Below are positions 35,780 through 48,129 of a stretch of DNA of 64,000 nucleotides, in pieces. Numbering within the stretch: the first letter of the stretch is position 1; every line of letters starts with the position of its first letter. This stretch comes from Pteria penguin. Lineage: Eukaryota > Mollusca > Bivalvia > Pterioida > Pteriidae. The DNA lies in NCBI GenBank assembly GCA_035048485.1, contig CM068592.1:30440001-30504000 (forward strand), written 5' to 3'. The notes below the pieces were generated by a model, which was not told where the DNA came from, did not search any database, and saw only the letters and a list, made by a program, of their open reading frames with translations. Position numbers and translations under genes: made by a program.

Positions 35780-37249
35780 TTTATGAATAATTTCCGAACA
35801 ATGTCAGTTAGATATTGTTCCACCAATATCCCCTCCGCCTCCCCCTGCCGTTCTTTTTGGAGGTTATTTTTTTTTTCTTTTTCTGAGAGTTCATGCAAAA
35901 ATACAACAAATAAAGTCATGTTAACATTTTGGTTGTTCGGGCGTTTTGGAAGTTTGGTGTTAAAACCGTCAGTTTTCACGAAAATCGCTGAAAATCTAAT
36001 AAACTCTATAACTCATGCATTTATCGTATGTTTTGGTTTCTAAATCCACATACATGTTTATGTGAAACAGATCATAAACAACAAATAAGACTAACCTACG
36101 ATGCTACACCTTTTTAGTATTTAACCAAATGAAACTGTTAGATAAAATGTGAAACTGTGGTTAAAATAAGAATCAATGAGTACAACTTTGCAGCAAGAGT
36201 ACGTTGAAACTTATTCTATTAAAAGACACAGATTATGTTCAACCAGTAAAATAATATTTTTTGCAAAGTTGACAGCAATATTGTCTACCAATTTACAATA
36301 AAGAATATATTAATCAAATATCCCTAATTCAGAATTAATATTAACAATTAACGATTAACAATTTAAAATACTATTTATGGAATAAAGGGGTACAGCTCCA
36401 TGAAATGCCAAAAAAAAACCAAACAAACAAAAAAAGAAAAAAAAAACAAACAAACAAAAACACACTAATAAGTGAAATGAATAATTTTGAAAACGACAGT
36501 GATATAGATTCAAATAGTAGATGAATAAAAAATATCTTTTGAAAAATTCAAATTTTCAAACTTAAGATCAAAAGCTGTGGAGTTATAAGAGAAAGAGAAA
36601 CTCTCTTAAAATTTCATAAATTTGGAATCCTTTAAAAATAATAATAATAGATAATAATGAAAATAGAAAGTCACTGGTCAATAACAAAGCCAACAAGAAG
36701 TATGTAAATCATATTCAGATAATCAGAAACAACAAATGAAGCTACCATATGACAACGAGTCCCTTCACATTTGTATCTTCTTTTATCTCAGATTATCTTA
36801 AATATATACCAGAAAATGACAATAACTCCTTTTGGCAATACATCTTCTTATCGTATCGTAGCTTGAGAAACACTTTAGAGAGTGATGAATGATTTTGTGA
36901 ACCACTTCAGTACAATAATTCATTTAAATAAACAATAGAGAAAATAGAAGACATCTCACAAGCTCTGTGACACAAATCATCAAGGACATGCACATAAATA
37001 TGATAATATTGAAAAATAAAAAAAACCCCGAAAACGACATAACAAAAATATTCGATTGTAGTGCAGTGACGATGCCGACTTAGGACGGTCAATTAAGGTA
37101 ACTAACGTCACTCAATTAGTGTGTTTAACCGATTTACAGTTGCCCACCTTCCCACTCACCGTAAAAGCAGCACAATCAGAGGACACACACATTTAAAAAA
37201 AATTATAGATAATAAAGAAGCATCGCATTATACTGGAAGGCTCAAAGAG
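35780..37249. other. AT-rich spacer, no gene seen
   Basis: A-rich runs lie at 36,400-36,465. 'gagtcccttcacatttgt' near 36,758 recurs near 39,620, so some of this is old interspersed repeat. The upstream part of the decayed LINE below may begin here but I cannot follow it. Confidence 0.4.
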
Positions 37250-38830
37250 ATATTCACTTTAATTATGACTTACTAGATGATTCTGGTAATCAAATGGAAT
37301 ATGGATTTTTTTTTTTTGTGATTGATGCGATTTCTGTGAAACAGTAACAACATTCTATCACAAAACAAAAGCAGGGAAATTGTCATCTCAATAAAAAACC
37401 AGAAACACTCACATTGTTTATTGCTAACTTAAATTTCAATTTTAATTACATTACAGACTTCCCTTTTTGGAGGTATTTTAATTACATTACGGACTTCCCT
37501 TTTTGGAGGACTTTTAATTTACTTTCTGTATCATATAAATGTTCAATCACTTTATCCTTATCACATCAAAGAAATGTCAAAGATGATGAGGCTTTTACAT
37601 CTTGAATTTTAAATGACTGGCCAAAATCAGTAATTAAATGCGAGTATGAAACAATGAACTCTTTTAACTGGAAAACAAAACTACATAAGGTAGTGTATGT
37701 AGGTATAAATGATTGTTAACTTAGATGGTTTCAATTCAGAGTCTTGCATCGTAGTTCAGGGGAAAATTCGTTGAAAACCGGTGTATATTCTATTAATCTT
37801 TGTATATTTTTGCCATATTTACCAGAATGTATTTCTCACTGAGGGAACAATTGAAAACAAATGGTTAAATAACCTTGATATGCCAAATATATTACGTGCT
37901 TTTGATGAACTATTGGAAATAATTGAAAAAAGGAACTAAGGTGTTGATACAATTCTCTGTGAGGAAAAAGCGATTCATTTTCAAACAAGTTATATAATTA
38001 CATATGCAATTCTGATGGTACAAAATGATGTAGAATTATTGTTGGAACTGGAATTTTACATTTATTTAAATAAAATGAATGATATGATTTATGACGTGGT
38101 GGAAATAATTAAAAGCTCCAATAATAGATTATGTTCTATTAAGTACAGCTGCTATTTACCATATTGTTAGACAAATTAATATAATAACTCCTTATTCAAC
38201 ATACTAAATATATTTGTTATCTATTTTTATGTTATATTTTCAACACTGTCTCTGACAAATGCAGTATATTTATTTTCGTATATGATTCCATGTGTTAATT
38301 TATATGAATCTTTTGTCACTGTTGTACACAATTATGATATGTATGTATGTACATGCACATGCATTACAATGTTTTATTTGTGTAGGTCAATGCAATATTT
38401 ATGTATATATAAGATTGTGTTGATGGGCTTACACATTGGATTTTTATGCCATTACACGTTTCTGTGTACAAGTAATTTGCGTGATTGTCAGCTTTATAAA
38501 TCATCTATAAATCCACTATATGATGCTGCTGAATTCCATGCTTATGAATATACCTTTCCTTTTTAAGCCAAAGAAAGCTAAAAGCATATAATAGATACAA
38601 GTCATCTTATACCCAGTAGCAACCTTGGCCCATCAGTCAGTATATCGGCTTTTGTATCCTGTATGTAGAAAATCAGTTTATGTAAATTTTGAATTTTTAA
38701 TGCGTTGGTGTATGCGAATAAAATGTATTTTCATTCCTTCCCTTCAACAATTTTGTTTGTAATAGGCTTGTGATGCCTCGTCAGCAAACTGTCGGCATTT
38801 AATAAAATCTAATCTTAATGATTATCTATC
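37250..38830 (+). pseudogene. Decayed non-LTR retrotransposon (LINE), 3' part
   Basis: Degenerate peptides typical of the end of mollusc LINE ORF2 can be read in order. NYDLLDDSGNQMEYG occurs near 37,265. WFQFRVLHRSSGENSLKTG occurs from 37,726, where the family pattern from memory is W-x-QYRILHRILGTN followed by a cysteine cluster and 'ETI.HLF'. Stops and frameshifts interrupt the frame. The rest appears to be 3' untranslated sequence ending near 'ggcatttaataaaatctaat'. A 37-bp tandem duplication (37,438-37,510) lies inside it. Its reverse-transcriptase domain is not recognisable here. Confidence 0.6.
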
Positions 38831-38892
38831 TTTTGATGTTATTTTAAATAGAGAACATAATTCTGTGTCCAAAATACCGATAATGACAGATA

Positions 38893-39112
38893 ACTGGAAT
38901 ATCACTCCACGATTATTTCACGTATATGGTGGCGGCGGACCCACCGGAAGCAGTGAGGGATCTTTTACATGCAACGCCTACCGTGACACAGGACCTCGGT
39001 TTTACTGTCTCATTCGAAAGACAGAACTTCGGTGCGCCCAGGCCGGGTGTCGAACCCGGGACCTCTCGATCACGAGCCCAGCAACTTATCCACTAGGTCA
39101 CACCGGCTTACA
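38893..39112 (-). repeat. SINE-2 copy with intact B box
   Basis: On the minus strand the head reads AGCCGGTGTGACCTAGTGGA, then CCCGGGTTCGACACCCGG, a good tRNA T-arm with B box GGTTCGACACC. Body 'gtgacacaggacctcgg', 'tgtctcattcgaaagaca' and tail 'tttcacgtatatggtggcgg' follow. Confidence 0.88.
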
Positions 39113-41937
39113 TGATCAGGAAGGTACAAAACAGTTTAGAATTTAGGATAAGATATAACTGCAATGTAATTGAAAGAAGTCTTGTGTACCGTTGACGTAT
39201 AAGCGGTGGATGTTTGGATCTGATTCAATATCGCCAAAAAATATTGGAATAGTAAGTAGGTTTAAATCTTTAACAAAATTAATATTGATTAATTCCGATA
39301 CAGGTGGAAGACATGGAAATCGAAGGAAAGGTTTGTTCCGTGAAAATGCTATAATTATTTTAATAAAATAATTTCAAAACACAAGTGATTGTGTAGGTCT
39401 TAATCTATATTATGGAAATTTTTAAGATCAGCCTCTTTCAGGATAGGTTTTAATCTGATGGTCGGAATAAACTATAGAGCATTTAAAAGATCATAATTAA
39501 CAAACGTTATTTCTAACCATCTGCAGTAGATTTTTTCCTTACACAGAGAACAACATTAAATACGATAAAGATATTGATTGATCTGGTAGAGAACCAAATA
39601 AAACTTCCATGTGAACATGAGTCCCTTCACATTTGTGTCTCGTGGGGTTTTTTTTTTATGATATTAACAATAAGTGGCTTATTGCCTGAGATGGTATTGG
39701 TGAATCGAAAAAGATTTAACTTTTCATAAAGTGCAATGCCATGTTACAGTTTACAGTAACCATACCTGTTTTAAGATTTCCCCAATTTTCCAATTTTTGC
39801 ATATTCCATTTACCCGAGGTTATAACAGGGAGGTTGATGACTCTCATCTGTGCAAACCCTCAGATTAAGTATCTTGGAAATTTGTGAGTGAAGTTTTTGT
39901 ATGACTTCACCAGAAATTTTTCGACCAAAAGACATTGGATTCTCTACTGTTAAACGGGATATAATAATACTTAATAGTTTTGACTGAAGTAAGATGCATC
40001 AGAATTAACGGGTTGTAATTCGATATAAATGCGCAAATGGTCCACAAAATGAATACAGGTATATATGTTCTAACTTTCTGTGGTGGGTGTTTAGTTCCCG
40101 GGGATGTCCTCAGCCCCATTTTCAGTACCTATGTACTGTCCCTAAATATACACAGGTGTACTTCAATTGTACTGTCAAAATAATTATAAATAATTCTAAA
40201 ACTAAGGATTCTCTCCTTTTGCCTATCTCTGTCCTAAGATGAGATATTTGGCTCTTACGTTCTGGTCACTTTGATAATAAGTTTGCTTACGACTATTTTT
40301 ACTTTCGATTTCCACAGTTGAGGCCTTGTGCATGCCCGAAGAGGCAAAAAATATCGAAATGCGCATATGGTGCACTAGATTAATACAGATAGATCTATAT
40401 ATATTCTGATATTTTATTTATATAAAACGATATCTAAGAAGGATGTTGCCTGTCAACAATGTCGCATATGTCTTGGTAGAGTATTCATATTTATTATATT
40501 ATGATTATCAGCTGTTAGTTAGCAGGTACAAAGACAATTTTTTGCAGATCAGTCATTTTCATTTTAATACTGTGAACTGACAGTTTATGTGATTGTTTAA
40601 TTGAATGTGGATTGGCTGTAAAATTATTAATTTTAACATCAATAATTCTTAGAATCTCTTTTTCCATCCACGAAGGACATGTACTTCTTTTCATTCCTTA
40701 TTTTACTGGGAAGGGGGTAGGGGTGATGCCTTGTCAACAATATTCTGGCAGTTTGGCAATACTCACCTTTGAAGTGAAAAGAAACTTAAAAGGAGATATA
40801 CATGTATAGATATAGTGTACGATATGTCTATTTCGACAATGCATATATTTCAATGATGCTCAAGACCAAAAGCGGTAGAAAACTTAAGTAAACGTATTTT
40901 GAAGAGCAAGGTATTTACCTATTGATTTAAAAGTCAGAGCCAAACAACTATGATATACATGAGGGAGATACTCTTCAATATTAGAATAACTTTTATCACG
41001 ACTAATTTTTGAATTAGCACAGAGCATATAAAAGTGAGCTTTTTATAAGCTCTGGTAAATACTACAGACATAGAATTGAACTTGTTGAACTTGTCTCCGC
41101 GAAAATTGCGAGAAAGATGCCTTGCGGTAATAATCCTTGCAATTGACGAAAGTCTGATACACCAATTTATCTATTATTTCATTTTGTTCTTCGAGGGAAG
41201 TGTAATTGACATCTGTCGAGAACCAAAGATGGTCACGCAAGACTCTATTGCTTTAGCCAAAGTTTGTACAACTGGATGAAAATTGTTGCAGTATAACTGT
41301 TTCAACGAAGATATTCATTCATTTATTCTACTGACCACGAAGGGAAAAGTTAATTATTTTGGATTAAATGTATCAATTATTTGGTACGTTGTCCTTTAGC
41401 GCTATAGACTGTGATCAGAATATACAAGATGGCGATTTGGACACTACAATTCGTACTATATCTCGGTTATTTTTACACCCTCATGATGTGTGTATAATAA
41501 ACAATAATAGTCTGTCAGTGAGCAGCTAAGACTTCAAGTACGTAGTTATCTACCACCTATAGTCCTAAAGCCCAACATGTTGAAAATTACTTCTGGCCCA
41601 GGATGAGACCCTGCGAAATGAAGATCCTTGTTGTTTATATTTATCCTTCATTTAACTATTCATCAAAGTATTTATCGAATTATTTTTTCAATCAGTTTTT
41701 AAATTCATCCTGTTATTTGCTGGTGCAGCGCATTTTGAGGCATCCTCTAATGAACCTTATAGCATCAGACCGACATCGCTTCCTGATTTACTAGTCTTGT
41801 CTTTCAAAATGCTTTGATATTGCATTGTTGTCAAATAACATGAACATCGACAGTGCTTGTAATAGGATTACGTGTATAGTATATAAGTGGAGCGTATAAT
41901 CTAGAATTGATTGTAGCTAGAATGAGAATGTACAATG
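39113..41937. other. AT-rich spacer, no gene seen
   Basis: Only short composition-driven frames occur. I recognise no exon, SINE or tandem repeat apart from the short repeat shared with 36.76 kb at ~39,600-39,640. Confidence 0.45.
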
Positions 41938-42226
41938 TATGTGCACTTTATGATTGACTGATTGATGTTTGTTTAAAGTCACACCACGAATATTTCACGT
42001 ATATGGTGACGGCATATGCCTGATGCGTGGCATACAAATTTTGACCTTTGCAACGGATCCACCCGAAGCATTGAGGGATCTGTAACGTGCCATGCATACC
42101 ACGACACGTGGCCTCGGTCCGAAAGACAGGACACCGGCATGACCAGAGCGGGAATCGAAGCCCGGCCTCCCGATCAGGAGTCCATTGCGATATCACTAGG
42201 CCATGCCGGCTTTATGTGCATTTTAT
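41938..42226 (-). repeat. SINE-2 copy with 14-bp target-site duplication
   Basis: This full copy on the minus strand has tail '(gatt)n..gtttaaagtcacaccacgaatatttcacgtatatggtgacgg', body 'acgacacgtggcctcggtcc' and a tRNA-like head near 'ggaatcgaagcccggcctcccgatcagg'. The flanks TATGTGCACTTTAT (41,938-41,951) and TATGTGCATTTTAT (42,213-42,226) differ by one base. Confidence 0.92.
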
Positions 42227-42278
42227 AAATCATGTCAATTATCATGATGTCTGTACAGCTCCGTAAAATATTGTCATG

Positions 42279-42477
42279 GGGACGCTTCTGTTGGTTGGTT
42301 AGTTGACTGGTGTTTTACGTCGCATTCAACAATTTTTCAGTTATATCGCAACATGGAAGCAGGAGGTAACCAACCTCTTAAATATAGTGGCGCAACCCGG
42401 GAATCGAACCCGGATCGTCGGCGTTGCAAGCCAAGCGCTTAATCATTACACCAAGCTTGTCGCTCGGGAGGCTTATG
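42279..42477 (-). repeat. SINE-1 copy with diverged target-site duplication
   Basis: This full copy on the minus strand retains the B box GGTTCGATTCC. The flanks GGGACGCTTCTG and GGGAGGCTTATG match at 10 of 12 bases and are taken as an aged duplication. It lies only 52 bp after a SINE-2 insertion. Confidence 0.9.
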
Positions 42478-43774
42478 TAAGATATATGTACATGTATATC
42501 ATTTCATAATGTATTGATGTCAATTCAGCAATTTTCAACTTGATATCAACATACCGGTATGAAGGGTGAAATATACTTAACCGAAACTTGGCATGTCTAA
42601 CTAGATCATTTAAGAATATTTACAATGCTAGACTAATTCCTTCGATGAACCATGCTAAACAGACTCGGTTCATCAGCCCATGCAATTGGGTCATGGAAGA
42701 AGTACCCGGCGTATGGCAAATCACATGCGTAGTAATATAAAAAGAGGCGGGGCTTACTCAAGTTCAAGGCCAATGTTCTATTATTGTTTTTCACTTGAAT
42801 GAATGAGTGTGAATCCTCTGTTTACGACATCGTACAATTCAGTTTATGGTGCAAGAAAAGTATTTTTAGCATTCTAGACACGCACTATATTGCGTGGTGG
42901 AAGTACTTTTCCACTTCAGGAAAAATTCGGTCATTGCCAGTTTGATAATGGGGAATTTGATATTTTGTTTTCAAAAAAGAACCTTTTGAAATGCATTGTA
43001 AATATAAGGAATGACTGTCTTTTTTGCTATGTTCATGGGGAATGAACTTGAGTGAGAAACAAACAAATCATTCAAACTCAAACTGGGTATAACTAGTTCA
43101 TTGTCTATGCTACACTATTTCATAACATACTTTTTAATGTCTCTGTGTCCCCTAGTCAAACTTCATATATTACTGTAATGAAGCTTTTGAATTTTCCTTG
43201 CCTCTTTTTCTTGCTATGAATTTCATGTAAAATGCTACATTTTAACCTTTAAAAAAGTAAATAAACATTCCACTGTTTTTGCTCGTTATTTTTCTCTCTT
43301 TTTTCATTGTCAGTATATTTAATGGTCTAAGAAGAATCGATATGGAATGATTTCTTTAATACTTTTTAACGTGCTTCACAAAATAGCATTTGCTTCATGT
43401 GAATGTAATAAATATATGTTAATGACAAGCTATGCATAGACTGCTTGGTGTTTCTGTTATGCTGTTAATGAAATTAAATTCGAAATCAATTAGTGTAATA
43501 TCAACTTGGCACTATCAATACGGTAGCTGTTAAATAAACCATGCAAACTAGAAGTGAGAACAGATAAGGATAGGGATCAAAGTCAGACTCGCGAAAGATT
43601 AACAACAATTTCTTATATCCTTCACAGCAACACAAAACTTCCCATTGTACAATAAGGTAAGATCTGGTAGCATATTAGCATACCGATTATATCCACGCTA
43701 GAATAACGAGTCTTCTTTTGCCTCTACGTGACATAGTCTATCATGTAAAAGAGGTCATAGAGTGCTACAGTGGC
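42478..43774. other. AT-rich spacer, no gene seen
   Basis: A TATAAAAA-containing stretch near 42,736 is followed by GGCGGGGC but by no coding frame. ACTCAAGTTCA (~42,758) and TGAACTTGAGT (~43,043) form an inverted pair about 290 bp apart. Confidence 0.4.
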
Positions 43775-44430
43775 ATTATCTTTACTGCCTAAACTTTCAG
43801 ACATCTTTGCACTAAATGTGTCTTTTGAAAATTTCATTAAGCATCAATCAAATGTCCTAATGATGTCTTTAGTTTTCATTTGTTTGATGTGAACTGATTT
43901 CATATTTGTATGTTAGCAATATCCATCTAGTGCCTTTATCATTCAAATACAGATTGGGACATTTCATTAGGTATCTTCATTGAGTGTTAAAATTAATCAG
44001 TAAGTGCTAATGAATCTTGCTTTTAATAAGCATGATTATATGTTTCAAATGCAATGCGGGAAATAACCGATTTCCTTTTATTCTCATAAAAATGTTATAA
44101 ACGTTTCACTGCCACAAAATTCAGGACATCTTTGTTTCACATCTTTCTATTTAGATATTCTATTTAGCATTATTCAAATATCGTATTATTGTCTTTATCA
44201 TTCATCTATTTGAAGTAGGCTGATTTTGTTTTCGATTTTTCAATCAATTGTTTTTATCATTCAAACACAAATTAGAATATTTCCTCTTGTATCTTTACGC
44301 AGTATTGAAATTGATCAATGATCGTTAAATGAGTCTCGGTTTTAAATTTTCATGATTATATGTTTCATTTTCCAAGTTAGTAAATTACTGATTTCCATTT
44401 GCTTTCCGCAATTTTTTTGTATTTTGTATA
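43775..44430. repeat. Diverged ~320-bp tandem duplication
   Basis: The order 'ttcagacatctttg', 'cattattcaaa/catcaatcaaa', 'tgtcttta', 'atttcattaggtatctt/atttcctcttgtatctt', 'catgattatatgtttca' and 'ccgatttcctttt/ctgatttccattt' occurs twice. Confidence 0.65.
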
Positions 44431-45321
44431 AATCTTTAAAACTGTTTTAATTTGTAACAATAGACAACATGCTTTTGAATTCTTTATAGAATCAGAATAT
44501 GCATATAGACAATTCTTTACAATGACCTGTATTAATATATCTATTTATCAAATGATTTAATTACCTTGATATTCTCAAAGAAATGAGATTAAATTAATAT
44601 TTGCATAGAGATAGGAAGGTCAATCACTGAAGATATAAATGCTTTACACTGATTAAAATGATAGAAGGCAGTTTCTATTCTAAAGTAATAACTGTAGTGT
44701 TCTATAGTCTATTCTTCTCTTTATTAGATAAACCTGGAACTTTAATTGATATCAAATGTGTAATAGTATCGAATCCTGGACGAAAACCACTTACATCATG
44801 TGTTGCATTTCCAGTTGTTTGGGTTCACTCTTTTCGTTTTGGTCTTTTATAGATTTGGATTAGGCAGAGCACATTGGCTAATGAAGATGTTACCAACATT
44901 TTTATATGTATATTTATTCCATTAAGTAATCATGTTCATCTTTTTAAGACCTCTCAATGTGAGCAGCCTGTTGGTCCTTGTTCTCTATAGTGATTGTACT
45001 GCTTGTGTGGTGAGTGGGAAGATGCGCGCACTATTCGGTTAATGACACAAACTGAGTGACAATTGTAATTTTGACTGACAGTCCTAAAATAGATTATGTT
45101 TGTGATGTCTTTTTGCAAGTCCACGGCGACATTTCTCAAACAGCTGTGTTAGATGTCGTCTTTTTTCTGTAATTAAAAATGGATAAAATAAAAGCTTTTC
45201 CTATATGTTTATAATAAGTGGTATTTTTTTTTTTCATGTTTATTGTTAGGAACATTCCGGAATATTCAAATTGAATAATAGCGACACCTTCTTCTTGTGT
45301 AATTTCATTATTTTGTCCAGT
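44431..45321. other. AT-rich spacer, no gene seen
   Basis: Short frames only; nothing recognised. Confidence 0.5.
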
Positions 45322-45462
45322 GGAACAGACCCACTCGAGGCAGTGAAAGATCTTTACATGCCACTACCGTGACCCGGTTCTAGTTTTAGACTGTCTCATC
45401 TACAAAACACAAAGGGAGGCAGAAAATGCAGAATCACCATTAAAAGATCACACTCAGCTTAT
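45322..45462 (-). repeat. SINE-2 fragment
   Basis: 'acagacccactcgaggcagtgaaagatc', 'ccactaccgtgacccggttc' and 'actgtctcatctacaaaacac' follow the SINE-2 body. The head is degenerate. Confidence 0.65.
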
Positions 45463-46326
45463 CAGATCAGAAATGGACTAACCTACTACTTTTCTTATCT
45501 AAGAACGAAGCACCATGAGAATCAATGATAAGGATAGTCTATATTCCTGGATTTCGGAGGACACTTGAAACTTTTACCAGTTGATGCATTCATTGCAGAT
45601 ACATTCTAAAATACTGATATCCAATAACTGAAATATATAAAAGTGTGGCTCATTATGCACCATGTCACAATGTGAATTGCAACTGAAACGTGTCTATTCC
45701 AAATTCAAAGTTCAATTCCAAACATTCTGATTAATATACATTGAAATGAAATATGAAATTTATTTACAAAAAAGAAAGGGAAAGGGAAAGACATTTGACT
45801 TAGCTGTAGGGTAAAAGTCACCAAGGAGATGTACAATGAAAAAAGAACAGAGTTATATGGTAATCAACAAAAATGCACGCACACTCAACAATCACACTAA
45901 AGCACTCTACTCATATAAAAGATCCAAATATGAACTTTAGACAAAATAAAATACAAGTTACTATAGTAGATATATGAAGCTAACTAATGACTCAATCACG
46001 ATGTCCTGAATAGAAGGTTATCTTCAACGGTGGTACAATGCGTAGCGATGACAGGTTTCCATAGTTTACTGGTGACGTTTCGATTTCGATTTCTGACCGA
46101 CTCTGTGTTTCATGCTTTTGTTCCAAAGATATTATAAATAAACGACAGAGCTAAATAAACCATAAACATGCATAAACATTCACCCTCATGCCATATATGT
46201 TGCACACAGCATATTTCGCACACAGCGATATTCCACACAGGAAAATGACACGGACAGACGTCTTCACATAAACTTGGAGTTCACGAAGATATCCCCGATG
46301 TTCACAAACCCGGCCATGGCATCCAT
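45463..46326. other. Spacer, no gene seen
   Basis: A loose series of 'cacacagc/cacacagg' motifs lies at 46,200-46,240 just ahead of the minisatellite. No gene is recognised. Confidence 0.45.
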
Positions 46327-46496
46327 AACAAACACTGTGTAGAAAGTGGCATTGCCACATAACAAACACTGTGTAGAAAGTGTCATCGACACATAGCAAA
46401 CACTGTGTAGAAAGTGGCATTGCCACATAACAAACACTGTGTAGAAAGTGCCATCGTCACATAACAAACACTGTGTAGAAAGTGCCATCGCCACAT
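46327..46496. repeat. 34-bp minisatellite, five copies
   Basis: The unit is AACAAACACTGTGTAGAAAG plus TGGCATTGCCACAT. Copies differ mainly in the 10 bases after 'aaagtg' (for example 'gcattgccac', 'tcatcgacac', 'ccatcgtcac'). Confidence 0.95.
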
Positions 46497-46716
46497 AACA
46501 TCAGGAAAAAGTATAATAACACTAAAGTCAAATACACAACGAGGGGAAGACTGAGGCCTGCTTTTAACTACATGCGTGATAGTGACCAAAAGTTGTACAC
46601 CACTGAACATACAACACCGGTCAAATTGGAATACGGTAAAATGCAAACACAGCACACATTCCTGCAATATATACTCTGGACAAATAATTGGTTAGCAAAT
46701 AATTTGATGAGAATAC

Positions 46717-46779
46717 ATGTATGTATGTATGTAAGTATGTGTGTGTGTGTGTGTGTGTGTGTGTCTGTCTGTATGTATG

Positions 46780-46813
<34 letters not shown>

Positions 46814-46840
46814 TATATGTATGTATGTATGTATGTGGGT
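46717..46840. repeat. Compound (ATGT)n/(GT)n microsatellite
   Basis: Tetranucleotide ATGT runs flank a (GT)n run of about 12 units at 46,739-46,763. Confidence 0.95.
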
Positions 46841-47375
46841 GGGGGAGGTGCCTTTACCTATACATGTATAACAAATCCCATAAACAATCAATATAGAAGC
46901 TTTACCTATTTTATTTATATTTATCTACCTTGATTGATCTTTTAAGTTAGTTTGTTGAATGATGTTTACGTTGCTTCTAAACTTCACGTTATAAAGCGAC
47001 ATTCAAGCAGATTACATTTGAAGTACCGGTAATTGACATGTCTTTGATGGATAAGAAATTGAAACAAAACCTTGCTGAGTAATTCAAAGTGTTAACAATC
47101 AAATGATCTTGGTTTTTCTCCATACTCCAATGAATAACTGATAAACATTGATCATTTAATAAGAATTGACGTAATTTTCAGATGAACGAGCCTTTTCGAT
47201 TTTTTTTCTGCAGGTGACAGCCGTTCAGGGTTCATCAAAATCTATAATATATAACTGGGGTTTTTTTTTATTTGCGATGAGTTTTATTTTGAATTGTACA
47301 CTTTTGCCTCAAAATATCCAATTACTCACTCAAGTATGAGATTAAAATGAAAATAAAAGAAAAATGTGAGAATTA
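46841..47375. other. AT-rich spacer, no gene seen
   Basis: No frame, SINE or inverted repeat is recognised. Confidence 0.5.
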
Positions 47376-47560
47376 ATCGTTTTACTAAAATTACTTTGTT
47401 CGGTGGAGTCGACGTCGCTCAGTCCATAGTATGCTTAGTTTAGAGACAAAAAGGTCCCGCGTCAGAGCTCAATCGGTGACTCGCCGGTCCCCTATCTTTC
47501 AGAAAAGACAATGAAAAACTTGTCACGGTTACACGACAAGTTACAGAGCATTAATTGTGT
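47376..47560 (+). repeat. SINE-3 copy
   Basis: It shares 'tcgttttactaaaattactt', 'ggagtcgac.tcgctcagtcc' and 'atgcttagtt.ag.gacaa..aggtcccg' with the copy at 19.66 kb. Here the tail has not expanded into a minisatellite. Confidence 0.75.
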
Positions 47561-47768
47561 ATTCCTCCGCTGCTTGGGAAGGTATTTTATGCACTGGATC
47601 AGACAGATATAGACACCATACATAAGTACAATGATCTTTATGTGACCTAAAACAGGTATCAAAACAATGAAACGTCAAAATTATAACATTCGCCTTATGC
47701 CGTATTCGAGATTTTTGGCATCTGCTTAACGGTTCTTCATGTGCGAAATTTATATCTTGACCTACTAC

Positions 47769-47787
47769 TCCCCCCCCCCCCCCCCCA
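47769..47787. repeat. Poly-C tract
   Basis: A near-uninterrupted C homopolymer of about 17 bases, followed after 'aagg' by a T homopolymer. Confidence 0.95.
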
Positions 47788-47929
47788 AGGTTTTTTTTTT
47801 CTCATTAAAAGCAACATTCTTCATGATTCACGGAAAGCTTAATATTAACAACACAAAAGGATTATTCATGTGTGTTAGCACCATCGCGTTGCTTGATCAA
47901 GCTTCACCACTGCAGCGTACATTTGACAG

Positions 47930-48050
47930 GGGGGAGGATCCTCCTACACTCCAGTGTATACCATGACATGGTACCTCTTTGCTTGGTGGGACTTCGATAG
48001 GCCTCTTGTCAGCCGCGTCTTTATAACCATTGAACCAAACTGGCTATGAC
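47930..48050 (-). repeat. Degenerate SINE-2 fragment
   Basis: 'gtataccatgacatggtacctc', 'tcgataggcctcttgtcag' and 'aaccattgaaccaaactggct' follow the minus-strand order of SINE-2 body to head with many changes. Confidence 0.45.
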
Positions 48051-48129
48051 AAGAGAGCAAAGGTTGTATACAATCGTATGCCATTGCGTTCTCTTTAAAC
48101 TTCTATTTTGAAGTAAATGGAGCCAGTCT

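Noticed and set aside
46151..46667. Minus-strand frames of 76-94 codons with TQCLL repeats
   Set aside because: They read through the 34-bp minisatellite in shifting frames.
46482..46933. Plus- and minus-strand frames of 70-129 codons (MYVCMYV / THTHTHT)
   Set aside because: They run through the ATGT/GT microsatellite and have no other support.
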